A stretch of 64,000 bases of DNA, taken from positions 102,501-166,500 of the forward strand of contig CACWSO010000004.1 of NCBI GenBank assembly GCA_902763505.1. The letters are read 5' to 3'. Position numbers and translations under genes: made by a program. Of this stretch, positions 51,903 through 60,600 are shown one piece after another. The notes beneath the pieces are model-generated. The model saw nothing but the letters and a program-made list of their open reading frames with translations, was not told the origin of the DNA and made no database searches. Source of the stretch: an uncultured Eubacteriales bacterium. Lineage in GTDB: Bacteria > Bacillota > Clostridia > Peptostreptococcales > Anaerovoracaceae. Positions within the stretch are counted from its first letter, which is position 1, and the number at the start of each line of letters is the position of its first letter.

Positions 51903-51940
51903 CGGGCGGCATACGATGACCCTGATCTGCTCCTGTTCTT

Positions 51941-52900
51941 TTACTTCAAACTCGCTGTGTTTGCTTCTCTCTGTCGCAAATGCTGCAGATAATCGTTGCA
52001 GTCTTTGCCGATCGGAGGTGGTTCATTGCGGATTTTGTAGTAGGGTTTCAGCTGATCAGCGATGGATACTGCCGCGTTTCTCCCTGCAAAGTCAGCATCC
52101 AGATGCAATGCAATCGCACTGACTTCTTCATGCCTGTCCAGTGCCTTTGTCAGCGCTGCCGGAAGTTTCATCAGCTGCGTTCCTCTTCTGGAGACATATA
52201 CACCGCCCAGTGAAACCATCGGTTCTGCTCTCCACTCCCCCGTTCTCTGTTTCATGATCGTGGCAAAGGAAAGCAGATCGATAGCGCTCTCGAATACGTG
52301 AATCGTGCTGCCGGCACGGTCGATCCGGAAGGCATATTTCTTATCTGATCCTGCTGCCTCGCCCATGATTTTCTCGGGTCTGGTCGCTCTGAAACTTGCG
52401 TATCTCGGCACCTGATCATGGTCATAGCCAACAAAAATGCAGTTGTGATATGGGAGTGATTCATAGAGAAGTCCCTCCCGGATACAGCTTTCGACGACCT
52501 CCCGGTCGATGCCTCTGCCTGTCAGATAGCGGATGATCTGATCATTGCTTCTTGATTTCTCCGGCAACAGCAGACGTTTTTCGACCCGTTTTTCCTGCCT
52601 TTGCGCATCAAAAAACGAAGGGCTTTTCCCCTCCGTATCCAGTATCATTCCCATTGCCTGAAGGAATGGGATTTCCTTGACTTTGACCAGATAATCCAGG
52701 GCCGATGCGCCTCCGAATCCCCTGCTCCACCAGTTCCATTTACCATTGGAGATCTTCAGGCTGTCATGTTCCCTTGTGCAGTATTCGTTACCGGATACAT
52801 GCACCAGTTCTCCCGGATCATGCAGTCTGAGATAAGTCAGAAGATCCATTTCTCTGGCCTTTGCGATCTGTTCTTCTGTGTAATATGGCATGCCTTTCAC
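51941..52900 (-). CDS. DUF3991/TOPRIM primase-like protein
   Basis: A 319-residue protein. The N-terminal DUF3991 part (EYCTREHDSLKISNGKWNWWSRGFGGASALDYLVKV, residues 39-75) resembles the zinc-finger region of primases without full Cys set. The TOPRIM domain has Glu in IHVFESAIDLLSF near 205 and the acidic pair in ALHLDADFAGRNAA near 270. It probably primes or processes the transferred strand in the recipient. It overlaps the ArdC-like gene by 4 bp. Confidence 0.88.
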   Translation of the reverse strand: MKGMPYYTEEQIAKAREMDLLTYLRLHDPGELVHVSGNEYCTREHDSLKISNGKWNWWSRGFGGASALDYLVKVKEIPFLQAMGMILDTEGKSPSFFDAQRQEKRVEKRLLLPEKSRSNDQIIRYLTGRGIDREVVESCIREGLLYESLPYHNCIFVGYDHDQVPRYASFRATRPEKIMGEAAGSDKKYAFRIDRAGSTIHVFESAIDLLSFATIMKQRTGEWRAEPMVSLGGVYVSRRGTQLMKLPAALTKALDRHEEVSAIALHLDADFAGRNAAVSIADQLKPYYKIRNEPPPIGKDCNDYLQHLRQREANTASLK

Positions 52901-53814
52901 CTGCCTTCATCGCGAGACTTCTGCTTCTCACGGCTTGCCTGCTTTTGCAGAGACTGATCAATCGCTGTGATCATTTCATCAGAAGCAGAACGGATCCTTT
53001 CCAGAGAATCCTTCAGCTCTTTCGTGTCCTTGCCGGATGCCCAGGATGCCAGATACGGAAACGTATAGTCTCCGGAGTCAACGATAGATAGTGCACTGCC
53101 GACACAGAACGCGATGCTTTCTGCCTCTGTTTCCTTGTGCCTGCGGTCAATGGGATGCTCCGAATCAGTTTTTTCTCTGGTATGGTATGTGGCGTGACTT
53201 ACTTCATGCAAAAGCGTTTTGATGGTCTGCGCCTGGCTCATTCCGGACTGGATCGCAATGCGCTTTTCTCCATCATGGTAGTATCCTTTGGCACCGCTTT
53301 CGATCTCTTCAAATCGGACCGGAACCGGGCTGATGCTGACCAATGCGTTAAAGATCCTGTGGTAATCTTTGACGTCTCCGGACAGCTCATCCACTCCGAT
53401 TGACGGCAATTCTTTTCCCTCTGTCTGCTCCAGAGCGAATACCGATACTACTCGGAATCCTGTCAGTTCCATCATTTTCGGATCACCGTTTTCGTCTTTT
53501 TCTTCTGTCTCGACTTTATACTTACATGGTGCCAGGATCTTGATCGCCTTCTCGCCTTTGCGGACCTGTCTGCCGAAGTTCTGCTGCCAGGATCTGTAGC
53601 CTGCAACTGCAGTCGCTGCAGGATATTGAGCTGAAATCAGCAGGCAGTTGTTCAGCGAATAGTTGTGGAACTTGCTCATACAGGCAAGGTATTCCTTGTA
53701 GCGATCGCTTTCAAAGACCGCCTTCACACCTTCTTCCAGCTTTTCGGTAAGCTCCTTGATCCGTTCTTTCTGATATTTCCTGTCCGGACTTCTGTTGTGT
53801 TTCTGATCTGTCAA
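52897..53814 (-). CDS. ArdC-like antirestriction protein / zinc peptidase (LtrC-like)
   Basis: A 305-residue two-domain protein. The N-terminal half is the ArdC ssDNA-binding domain (FHNYSLNNCLLISAQYPAATAVAGYRSWQQNFGRQVRKGEKAIKILAPCKYK). The C-terminal half is a zincin with HExxH (TLLHEVSHATYH near 220) and a later Glu. ArdC proteins protect incoming single-stranded DNA from restriction. This element also encodes several restriction-type systems, so both attack and counter-attack functions are present. Confidence 0.9.
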   Translation of the reverse strand: MTDQKHNRSPDRKYQKERIKELTEKLEEGVKAVFESDRYKEYLACMSKFHNYSLNNCLLISAQYPAATAVAGYRSWQQNFGRQVRKGEKAIKILAPCKYKVETEEKDENGDPKMMELTGFRVVSVFALEQTEGKELPSIGVDELSGDVKDYHRIFNALVSISPVPVRFEEIESGAKGYYHDGEKRIAIQSGMSQAQTIKTLLHEVSHATYHTREKTDSEHPIDRRHKETEAESIAFCVGSALSIVDSGDYTFPYLASWASGKDTKELKDSLERIRSASDEMITAIDQSLQKQASREKQKSRDEGR

Positions 53815-53831
53815 TCTGGATTCCTCCCTTC

Positions 53832-54026
53832 TTACTCATACTCATATGTTGCTATGTCCTCATAGGGACAGAATGGTGTATCCTTCAGCATAGCGAACAG
53901 GTACTGCCCGTCATATGGGCATCTGTTTTTATGCTTGGGACAGCTATCCATGCAGCAATCGTTGTAACAAAAAAGATGAGGATTTCTCCTCACCTGTTTG
54001 ACGTATCTACTTAGCTTGCTTACCAT
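53832..54026 (-). CDS. Small cysteine-rich protein
   Basis: A 64-residue protein with seven Cys and two His in a pattern that could bind zinc (FCYNDCCMDSCPKHKNRCPYDGQY ... FCPYED). The start ATG 54026 has AAAGGAAA. Not recognised; it resembles the small treble-clef-like proteins that often accompany ICE maintenance genes. It lies 17 bp from the ArdC-like gene, behind a terminator. Confidence 0.65.
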   Translation of the reverse strand: MVSKLSRYVKQVRRNPHLFCYNDCCMDSCPKHKNRCPYDGQYLFAMLKDTPFCPYEDIATYEYE

Positions 54027-54066
54027 TTTCGCATATTTCCTTTCATGTTTTTCTTAAAATGAAAAA

Positions 54067-54088
54067 CCGCTGACGTTATTGCCAGCGG
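54067..54088 (-). terminator. Minus-strand terminator opposite the toxin-like gene
   Basis: CCGCTG and CAGCGG form a 6-bp stem, followed on the minus strand by TTTTTCATTTT. It would end transcripts that come from the 565-residue gene and run antisense through the peptide gene at 54253. Confidence 0.65.
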
Positions 54089-54162
54089 CAGATGTAATGT
54101 CGAAGGATTACCATCTAGTTCTATCCTTTATCTTAGGAATACATAGTTATAATTATTATTGT

Positions 54163-54191
54163 TTGACATCACGAAACAGCCATGATATAAA
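54163..54191 (+). promoter_or_regulatory. Consensus promoter of the 31-residue peptide
   Basis: TTGACA, 17-bp spacer, TATAAA on the plus strand, about 60 bp before the ATG. This is one of the best promoter matches in the window. Confidence 0.8.
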
Positions 54192-54252
54192 TATACGCAG
54201 TGCTGATGGCCCAATTAAGTTACTGCTTGGTATTTCCGAAAGGAGGTGCGCT

Positions 54253-54348
54253 ATGCGTGACAAAGAGGTCATCATCGCTGGTCTCAGCCTTGCGACAACA
54301 ATCATTGTTGCCGTCAAGGAAGTGGCTATCGCTTACATTAAGCGTTAG
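54253..54348 (+). CDS. Hydrophobic 31-residue peptide, type I toxin-like
   Basis: ATG at 54253 follows AAGGAGGTG at ideal spacing. The peptide MRDKEVIIAGLSLATTIIVA plus VKEVAIAYIKR has one membrane span with charged ends, as in Fst/TxpA/holin-like type I toxins that damage the membrane. It has its own promoter (54163) and a strong terminator, and lies on the strand opposite to nearly all neighbours. An antitoxin RNA on the minus strand would be expected; the terminator at 54067 could be its end, but no clear antisense promoter was found. Confidence 0.6.
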   Translation: MRDKEVIIAGLSLATTIIVAVKEVAIAYIKR

Positions 54349-54352
54349 TTCC

Positions 54353-54395
54353 TGTGCCCAGTAGCACTTGGGCACATGGTCGTTATGGCCATGTG
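54353..54395 (+). terminator. Terminator of the toxin-like gene, two alternative stems
   Basis: TGTGCCCA/TGGGCACA (54353-54376) and CACATGG/CCATGTG (54373-54395) share four bases and cannot form together. The second is followed by TCTTTTT. The overlap suggests a switch or a regulated 3' end. Confidence 0.7.
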
Positions 54396-54400
54396 TCTTT

Positions 54401-56098
54401 TTATAGTTCTTCCTTTCGTGATTCTTTCGTAAACGGATTGTCATAAATCAAAGTTGCTTTTCTTATCCTACAATCACCTTGATTACGGCATTCAGTCATG
54501 CATTGCTTTAATAAGCCTTCTACCATATCAAACATCGTTTTCCAGTCTTCTGAAGAATTCCATACAAACTCCTGTCGCACAAAATCACCCTTTATATTTC
54601 CTAATTCCACTTGCCGCTCTTGGTCGCCTTGTCTATTAATTCCTTTAAAGGAATATGTCAATATCCAACCAGACGGTTTCTTTTCCATACATGGATTCAT
54701 ACTACTTTCATGAAGCCAAAAGTCTAACACTTCAGCCCCTTCGGGAATCCAATTCATTTTTAATTTTAAGTGTTTTGAGATTTGATCAAACAACTCACTT
54801 TCATTTGCTTTTATGCTTTCAGGTGTATTATAAATGCCTAACTTTTGAAGTTCTTTCTCGTTAAGTTTCCAACTCCCAAGTATGAGAAAATATAGGTTGA
54901 TTGCGTGTGATCTTATTTCCTTAACAACGCCCTCTTTGTTCAAGTTGTCTTTATGAAAATATCCATTTCTATATTTAATCCGCCAGTCGTCAAGTGCATC
55001 AATAATATACCCTTTTGCATTCTTTTCACCATGAATAAGATCAGTATTGAACGAAATAAAATCTTCAAGTTTTTTTAAGGCACTATTTACATATGCTTCG
55101 TTTTTTGTCGTAAAGGATGCTACAAAGGCTTTTCCATCCTTGAAGTGCGCAATTTTTCTGTTAGGCTCGTCTTTCGAAAATGAGATAAGTTCATATAATA
55201 GTTGTTCCACGGATTTTATATACCCTGCAACAATACCTGTCTGATCCAAGCTATCTGTAATTTGATGTATCCTATAGTTCCATTCAGAACTCAAGAAACT
55301 GCTCGCAAAATTCAGGTTGCTTCCCATAGTCATGTATCTTTTACCATCTATGTAATTACTATATGCCAAGTTAAATAACGCATCACCCATTACATTTTTG
55401 TATTCTTTTGAATAGTTCCACTCGGCCAATTCCTCAACAATCTTCTTCTTAAACTTTTCAATCTTTTTTTCGGTGGGGATTACAGTACTATTTAATCCTA
55501 TGCTATTTTGAGCATCTTCATTAAATTGTGCAACATTCTCCAAAAAAACCAAATACTCTTCCTCTGAAATATATGATTCAAAAAATTCTCTTATTGTGAG
55601 AATGGAAAGGTTGCTATCATATGATTCTCTATCTATCACAAGCGTATCGTGAATTATCCTGTTGGCATTAACATCTTTTGGCTCTGTTAAGCTAACGATG
55701 ATAATCTCATCATAGCGATTATCTGCGCCTCGTAAATGTATATTCCTTTCCAGCTCAGTCGTTGTATCAAAACAAATAAACACACATACTCTTTTATTCT
55801 GTATGTTCAATATAAACGCTTGTATTCCACCTGCCTCGCTTTTGATGCAGGGGATACATTCAATTTCGCTAGACTTGAGTACCCTTGACAGTAGCAATGC
55901 CACTGTCTCTAATACTCTATATTCATTTGCAGAAACGATACTGCTATGTGCGTAGTATTCATCGCCGGCGATCTTAAAAATCGGATTGAAGTCGTCCCTT
56001 ATCATGGGATAAGTATTTGATAGAGCTTCGCTGCTACCTTCGATTATTGGAAGTAATGAGTAATTAAATGCATATTCATATAACTTTTCGTATGCCAT
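54401..56098 (-). CDS. Hypothetical protein with HEPN-like RNxxxH motif
   Basis: A 565-residue, AT-rich cargo protein that I do not recognise as a family. About two thirds along, YRNGYFHKDNL (near residue 377) fits the R-N-x3-H HEPN ribonuclease motif, in a helical region that starts near 290. The N-terminal half contains GGIQAFILNIQNKRVCVFICFDTT, a beta-rich segment. HEPN proteins are often abortive-infection RNases. It lies between RadC-like and Cys-rich genes of the backbone, with direct repeats in its promoter region. The assignment rests on one motif. Confidence 0.55.
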   Translation of the reverse strand: MAYEKLYEYAFNYSLLPIIEGSSEALSNTYPMIRDDFNPIFKIAGDEYYAHSSIVSANEYRVLETVALLLSRVLKSSEIECIPCIKSEAGGIQAFILNIQNKRVCVFICFDTTTELERNIHLRGADNRYDEIIIVSLTEPKDVNANRIIHDTLVIDRESYDSNLSILTIREFFESYISEEEYLVFLENVAQFNEDAQNSIGLNSTVIPTEKKIEKFKKKIVEELAEWNYSKEYKNVMGDALFNLAYSNYIDGKRYMTMGSNLNFASSFLSSEWNYRIHQITDSLDQTGIVAGYIKSVEQLLYELISFSKDEPNRKIAHFKDGKAFVASFTTKNEAYVNSALKKLEDFISFNTDLIHGEKNAKGYIIDALDDWRIKYRNGYFHKDNLNKEGVVKEIRSHAINLYFLILGSWKLNEKELQKLGIYNTPESIKANESELFDQISKHLKLKMNWIPEGAEVLDFWLHESSMNPCMEKKPSGWILTYSFKGINRQGDQERQVELGNIKGDFVRQEFVWNSSEDWKTMFDMVEGLLKQCMTECRNQGDCRIRKATLIYDNPFTKESRKEEL

Positions 56099-56165
56099 TG
56101 TATATCTCCATTTCCTTGATTCTAGCTAATTGCCAAAAATATTATATACCATAATAATCTCCAGA

Positions 56166-56217
56166 AATCATTTATATGCTTCTTCTTGATTAATAAATTG
56201 TTTATATGCACCTTCTT
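56166..56217. repeat. Direct repeats upstream of the HEPN-like gene
   Basis: AATCATTTATATGCTTCTTCTT (56166-56187) and AATTGTTTATATGCACCTTCTT (56196-56217) match at 18 of 22 positions with a 30-bp period. They lie 70-120 bp before the start of the gene at 56098, as tandem operators would. Confidence 0.5.
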
Positions 56218-56239
56218 ATACAATGTTTTGTAATGTATC

Positions 56240-56259
56240 GGCCTTGCTTAAGCAAGGCC
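56240..56259. terminator. Perfect palindrome after the RadC-like gene
   Basis: GGCCTTGCTTAAGCAAGGCC can form a 9-bp stem but has no U-run on either strand. It sits 8 bp after the stop at 56267 and separates backbone genes from the cargo gene. Confidence 0.5.
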
Positions 56260-56266
56260 CTGTTGT

Positions 56267-56770
56267 TCACCGCTCACAGATCTCTGAGCGCATGTTCTGC
56301 CTGATTTCATCCATGAGTCCGTTAGCCTTGAAGCTGAACATTTCTCCTGATCCGCCTGCTATGATGCAGTGATCCAGGAGCGGTATATCCAGGTATTTCC
56401 CCGCTGTTACAAGCTTTTCTGTTACCGCTTTATCCTCTTCACTGGGCTCCGGATTGCCGCTTGGATGCACATGGAAACAGATGAATGAGCCAGCGTTAGA
56501 CAGGATCGCCGACTTGAATACTTCGCGACCATTGACCATGGAAGCGTTCAGTGTCCCTACGCTGCAGACATTCATGTTGATGATCTGCCCGTTGGTTTTC
56601 AGATTCAGGATCCCGAATACTTCCCGGTCATACGTCGCGAATTCTTTGGCGATGACCTCCATCACGTCCTGTGGCGTTGAGACCGGTGTCTCACTGTACA
56701 GGGACGGTTCCCGGACCATCCGGATGTTCACGACACGTATCTCATTCTGTTTTTCTTTGGTCCTGCTCAT
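56267..56770 (-). CDS. RadC-like JAB-domain protein
   Basis: A 167-residue protein consisting of the RadC JAB/MPN domain alone, with FICFHVHPSGNPEPSEED near residue 95-112 (His-x-His and Asp metal ligands) and the typical DREVFGILNLKTNGQIINMNVCSVGTLNASMV. The N-terminal helix-hairpin-helix of chromosomal RadC is missing, as usual for mobile-element copies. Its role is unclear; DNA repair or protection at entry has been proposed for such copies. It overlaps the small gene upstream. Confidence 0.88.
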   Translation of the reverse strand: MSRTKEKQNEIRVVNIRMVREPSLYSETPVSTPQDVMEVIAKEFATYDREVFGILNLKTNGQIINMNVCSVGTLNASMVNGREVFKSAILSNAGSFICFHVHPSGNPEPSEEDKAVTEKLVTAGKYLDIPLLDHCIIAGGSGEMFSFKANGLMDEIRQNMRSEICER

Positions 56771-56888
56771 TGGTCAGTACCACCTCCATCGTGATCGAAT
56801 AGACCGTGCCTTCCGGAATCTCATCGATGATCTTTTTCAGTTCTTCCCGGCTGCTTACTTCGATCGTCTCGCCCTCTTTTCTACACAT
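56742..56888 (-). CDS. Small hypothetical protein, 48 residues
   Basis: ATG at 56888 opens a frame of 48 codons (MCRKEGETIEVSSREELKKI ... EVVLTNEQDQRKTE) that overlaps the RadC-like start by 29 bp. AGGAGGGG lies upstream. It overlaps the 77-residue gene by 8 bp, so the run is tightly coupled. Charged and probably folded (EELKKIIDEIPEGTVYSI), not recognised. Confidence 0.6.
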   Translation of the reverse strand: MCRKEGETIEVSSREELKKIIDEIPEGTVYSITMEVVLTNEQDQRKTE

Positions 56889-57114
56889 GCTGCCCCTCCT
56901 TTAGCGCAGGTTTTGCATCCGATCCATCGCACAGATATGCAATCTCGCGATGTGCCTTGATGGCATCCTGCAGGTCGATGATCCCGCCGATATCATCATC
57001 CAGTCCGTGATTCCGGGCTGCTCGCATATCGATTGCCAGGATCTTCTTATGTGTATCGAACCCCCTGTCGCTGAGCCTTGTAAGTGTCTTGAGTTTCGTC
57101 TTGTTGATTGCCAT
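56881..57114 (-). CDS. Small hypothetical ICE protein, 77 residues
   Basis: A 77-residue protein (MAINKTKLKTLTRLSDRGF ... AKPALKEGQHV) with a basic start and a helical middle (DDDIGGIIDLQDAIKAHREIAYLCDG). AAAAGGAGGA lies upstream of the ATG. It overlaps the genes on both sides (68 bp with the Cys-rich gene at 57047), which is unusually long. Not recognised. Confidence 0.65.
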   Translation of the reverse strand: MAINKTKLKTLTRLSDRGFDTHKKILAIDMRAARNHGLDDDIGGIIDLQDAIKAHREIAYLCDGSDAKPALKEGQHV

Positions 57115-57244
57115 TTACATCCTCCTTTTTCTTTATGTCATCGATTATATCGATCAGACAGTATCCGCAGAACCTGGCCTCGCGGTTCCTGTAGATACAG
57201 TTTTCCGGGCATAGTCGCATTGCTTTTGTCCTGCCTTTGCTCAT
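57047..57244 (-). CDS. Small Cys-containing hypothetical protein
   Basis: A 65-residue basic protein with four Cys in the first half (LCPENCIYRNREARFCGYCLIDI), possibly a zinc-binding site. The start at 57244 overlaps the stop of the winged-helix gene by 4 bp (ATGA), which supports expression. The C-terminal 23 codons overlap the 77-residue gene in another frame. Not recognised. Confidence 0.6.
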   Translation of the reverse strand: MSKGRTKAMRLCPENCIYRNREARFCGYCLIDIIDDIKKKEDVNGNQQDETQDTYKAQRQGVRYT

Positions 57245-57570
57245 GAGTATGTGCCCGGTTCCATCATTTCGAAGCCGTAATCCGTGAACGCGTACCAGTG
57301 GGTATGGTCGAACTTATCATCGTTGAATACAGCTCTCATGATGATGCCTTCCTCGGTGAGCTTTTTCAGTGATCTGCGGGCCATATCCACGCTCATGAAC
57401 GGCAGCGCAACAGTGATCATTCTCTGTGAGATGCGTGTCCACACTCTGCCGTTACGCTCGATGGATTCCAGATCTCTGTCCAGAAGCTCCCATAAATACG
57501 TTGCAATCACGGATTCTCTCAGGCCGTAATCTCTGGCGATATCCTTATTAAACTCGATCGTGTTTACCAT
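57241..57570 (-). CDS. Small winged-helix protein, replication-initiator-like
   Basis: A 109-residue protein starting at ATG 57570 after GGAGGTAAAG; 12 further codons upstream are not used. EFNKDIARDYGLRESVIATYLWELL and TRISQRMITVALPFMSVDMARRSLKKLTEEGIIMRAVFNDDKFDHTHWYAFTD form a wHTH of the type found at the start of RepA/DnaD-like initiators and in small phage regulators. It may control the following genes or take part in replication of the excised element. Confidence 0.65.
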   Translation of the reverse strand: MVNTIEFNKDIARDYGLRESVIATYLWELLDRDLESIERNGRVWTRISQRMITVALPFMSVDMARRSLKKLTEEGIIMRAVFNDDKFDHTHWYAFTDYGFEMMEPGTYS

Positions 57571-57623
57571 TTTCTTTACCTCCATATGGTGAAGGGAGAC
57601 GGTCATCCGCCTCCCTGTTTACT

Positions 57624-60600
57624 TTATTCTTCTGTTTCTTCACTGTCGTCTTCGCCGGACTTTCTGCGTCTGTACAGTCCGTATGCAAAGACTGCAGCTG
57701 CAAGCATCAGTACTGCCGCGATCAGGATCGGCGCGTCGTCCCCGGTCTTCGGGGAATGCTCGATCGGCGTTCCCGGCTTGACCACCTTGATGGTCTGGCC
57801 TTTGTCCTTCAGGTCCTTATGCTCCGCGACGATAACGCCCGGCGTCTTGCTCACATCATCACCTTTTTTGTAGCCTTCCAAGCGGTAGGCAGTTTCAAAG
57901 GCAACAAGTTCCTTTCCTTCCAGGCCTTTGGTGCTGATCTCAAATTCGACCTTCACCTTGCCGTTTTTCAGTAGTGGCTTAAATGGTTTGCTCATAGATG
58001 CCACAGGCGTTCCGTTCTCCACAAGTGGATCTCCTGTATCCTTGACCATGAGTGTTCCGTACACCACATACCACTGGGAAGTGTCCAGCCCTTTGTATTC
58101 CACCGTGTCGACCAAGATGGTCTTGTCCGATGTCACAACAGACTTGTTGTTCTTCTGGTCCGTCAGCGTGGTGCCGATCTCCGGTTTCTTCCAGGTGACG
58201 GTCTGCCCTTCGTCGTTGATGTCCTCATGCTTTGCGGTGAGATGTCCCTGCGCGTCATAGAGAGTCTCAAAGACTACAGTCTCCTTGCCACCCAGGTCGC
58301 TTCCGTCGAACTTGAAAGTGACAAAAGCTCTGCCCTCTGCCGCGGGCGCTGTGAATGGTCGTTCTGCTGTGATTTCTTTGCCGGAAGAGTCTTTGATGAC
58401 TTCGCCCGTGGCCTTATCCATGAGTTTTCCCTTAGCAGTATAAGTCTCGCCTTTCTTCAGACCTTTGTATTCGATCACATCCGTCAGCTCGATCTCTTTC
58501 TTCGGAAGAACGTTTTCTTTGATTCCGTTTACAGAGGCCATGGTCCCGATCTCCGGAACGTCATCTGTGATCGTTTCCAGATCCACGAACCCATTCTGGG
58601 ACTTCTGATCCACAGTGAAATAGAATCTCTGCAGTGAGTATCCTTCATTGGCCTCACACGGCATTTCCTCAAGGATATACGAATCGTACGGAAGCGCTCC
58701 GAAGCTGCTGTTCATGGCAGCCTTGCTTCCGAATTCGCCGGTACCGAACCATACGCCCTGCAGGATCTGCTGCGCTCTCTTCTGTAGGTCTTCCGTTTTG
58801 ATGTCCTTAGCCTCAAGCAGATCATCAAACGGGTTCTGGACTCTCGCCGTGTCTGCGTCTTCATCCTCGTCCAGATCTCCCGCGGCTCTCCTGTCTTTTG
58901 TGGAGAAGAAGCCGTTCTTATCGGTCACGACCACATGAGTCTCCTCGTTGGTAACGCTGATGATCTTGAATGGCACGAAGCTGAAACGCTTGGAATCGCC
59001 GTCGCCGATCTTGGTGCCCTGCACGTCAGATCGGTACACGTAGTTATCGAAGGTCAGAGCCGCCTCATTGGCGCCGTCATCATAAGCGTAAATGGTTCCG
59101 TCTTCTCTGACTTCAAACATGTGCTCTGTTTTATCGGTTCTCTGGTAAGTGGCATTGGTCTTTGACTCACGGATTGTATAGGTTCCGTACGGAAGGTCAT
59201 CGCTGAGGGTCTCTGCAGTGTATGCCTTTTTATCCTCGTTCCAGTAAACCGTGATCTTACCGACATCCTCACCGGACTTCACCCTTTTGATGGCTCCCGA
59301 TTCGAACAGTTCTGCCTTGGATTTCAGCTCTTTCCAGTCAACCTTGTCAGTCTTGTTATCCAGGTCTTTTCTCACGACCACATCGCGTCCGGAGACGTTC
59401 TTGATGGTCATGACGATGCCGTTCAGGGTGGCTCCGCCAAGAGCTTCAGACTTCTTCAGTTCCTTATCACGCTTGATGATCTGCACGCCGCCGCGCTTGA
59501 CTGCCTCTCTGATCTTGTCCGCAGTCAGATCGATCATCTCACCGTCCGTGCGGATGCGGAAAGCTCTGGACCACTTCTCATTGAGCAGATATCCTTCGCT
59601 CGGTTTAGTCTCCTTCACAAGATAGGATCCATAGGGGAGGGCCTTTTCCGCGGATGCCGCGATGCCCTCTTCGTCTGTTTTGATCACAAGGGCTGCGCCG
59701 TCTACCGCGATCTCCTTACCATCCACCATGATGGATTCCTTGGATTTGTTGTAAATGGTGAACTCCGCGCCAGCCAGCGTGGCATCGCCCTGAGCGTAGT
59801 TTTCGTCCAGATCATTGTCGATCTTGGACAATTTCACGCCGCCCCGGATGATGGTCTCATCGCCCTTGATGGACTCGTTGTAGGTCTTTACATGGAGATT
59901 GTCCGTGCCGTCCTCTGTGATATGGACGACCAGTTTCTCACTGTTGAGAAGATACCCTGTAGATGGCGTCACTTCCTGAATGATATAGGTCCCCAACGGA
60001 TAGCAGATCTTGCCGTCCTTGTCCTTATAGAAGGCGGAATTGGTCTTGCCTTCCACAGTAACCGGCGACTGGCCGCTGATTTTACCGTTGGCGTCCGTTA
60101 CCAGATGCCATGTGGCTGTCGCGTTTCCGGATCCTTCGGCGGCAGCAGCTGTACTGTACTGTCCGTCATAGTAGCTGAACTTATAGATGGCTCCTTCCAG
60201 CGTGGCATCGCCTTCCCCATGATCATGGGGATAGCCGGCCGGATTCTTTGTCAGAAGCAGGTTTACCAGATCCGTGATCGGCTCTTCCTTGGCCGTGAAG
60301 GTCGTTGTCTCATCGGATTCCACGTTCACGGTATAGGTTGACGTATCTTTCGCGTATCCCGGAGGCGCTGTCGTTTCTTTGACTGTGTAGGTTCCCTCCG
60401 GCACATCGATGGTGTTACTGGTCCCATCTTCCTTTACGGTCAGTGTCCCGACGGACTTTCCGGAAGAGTCATAAACGGTGTAAACTGCGCCTTTAAGACT
60501 GTAGCAGGCATTGCCGTTTGTGATGCTTGTTCTGTTAGATGCTTTCTTCATGTTGATATGGCCCGGTGCTTCCAGATATCCGACGATCATGTCCTGAACA

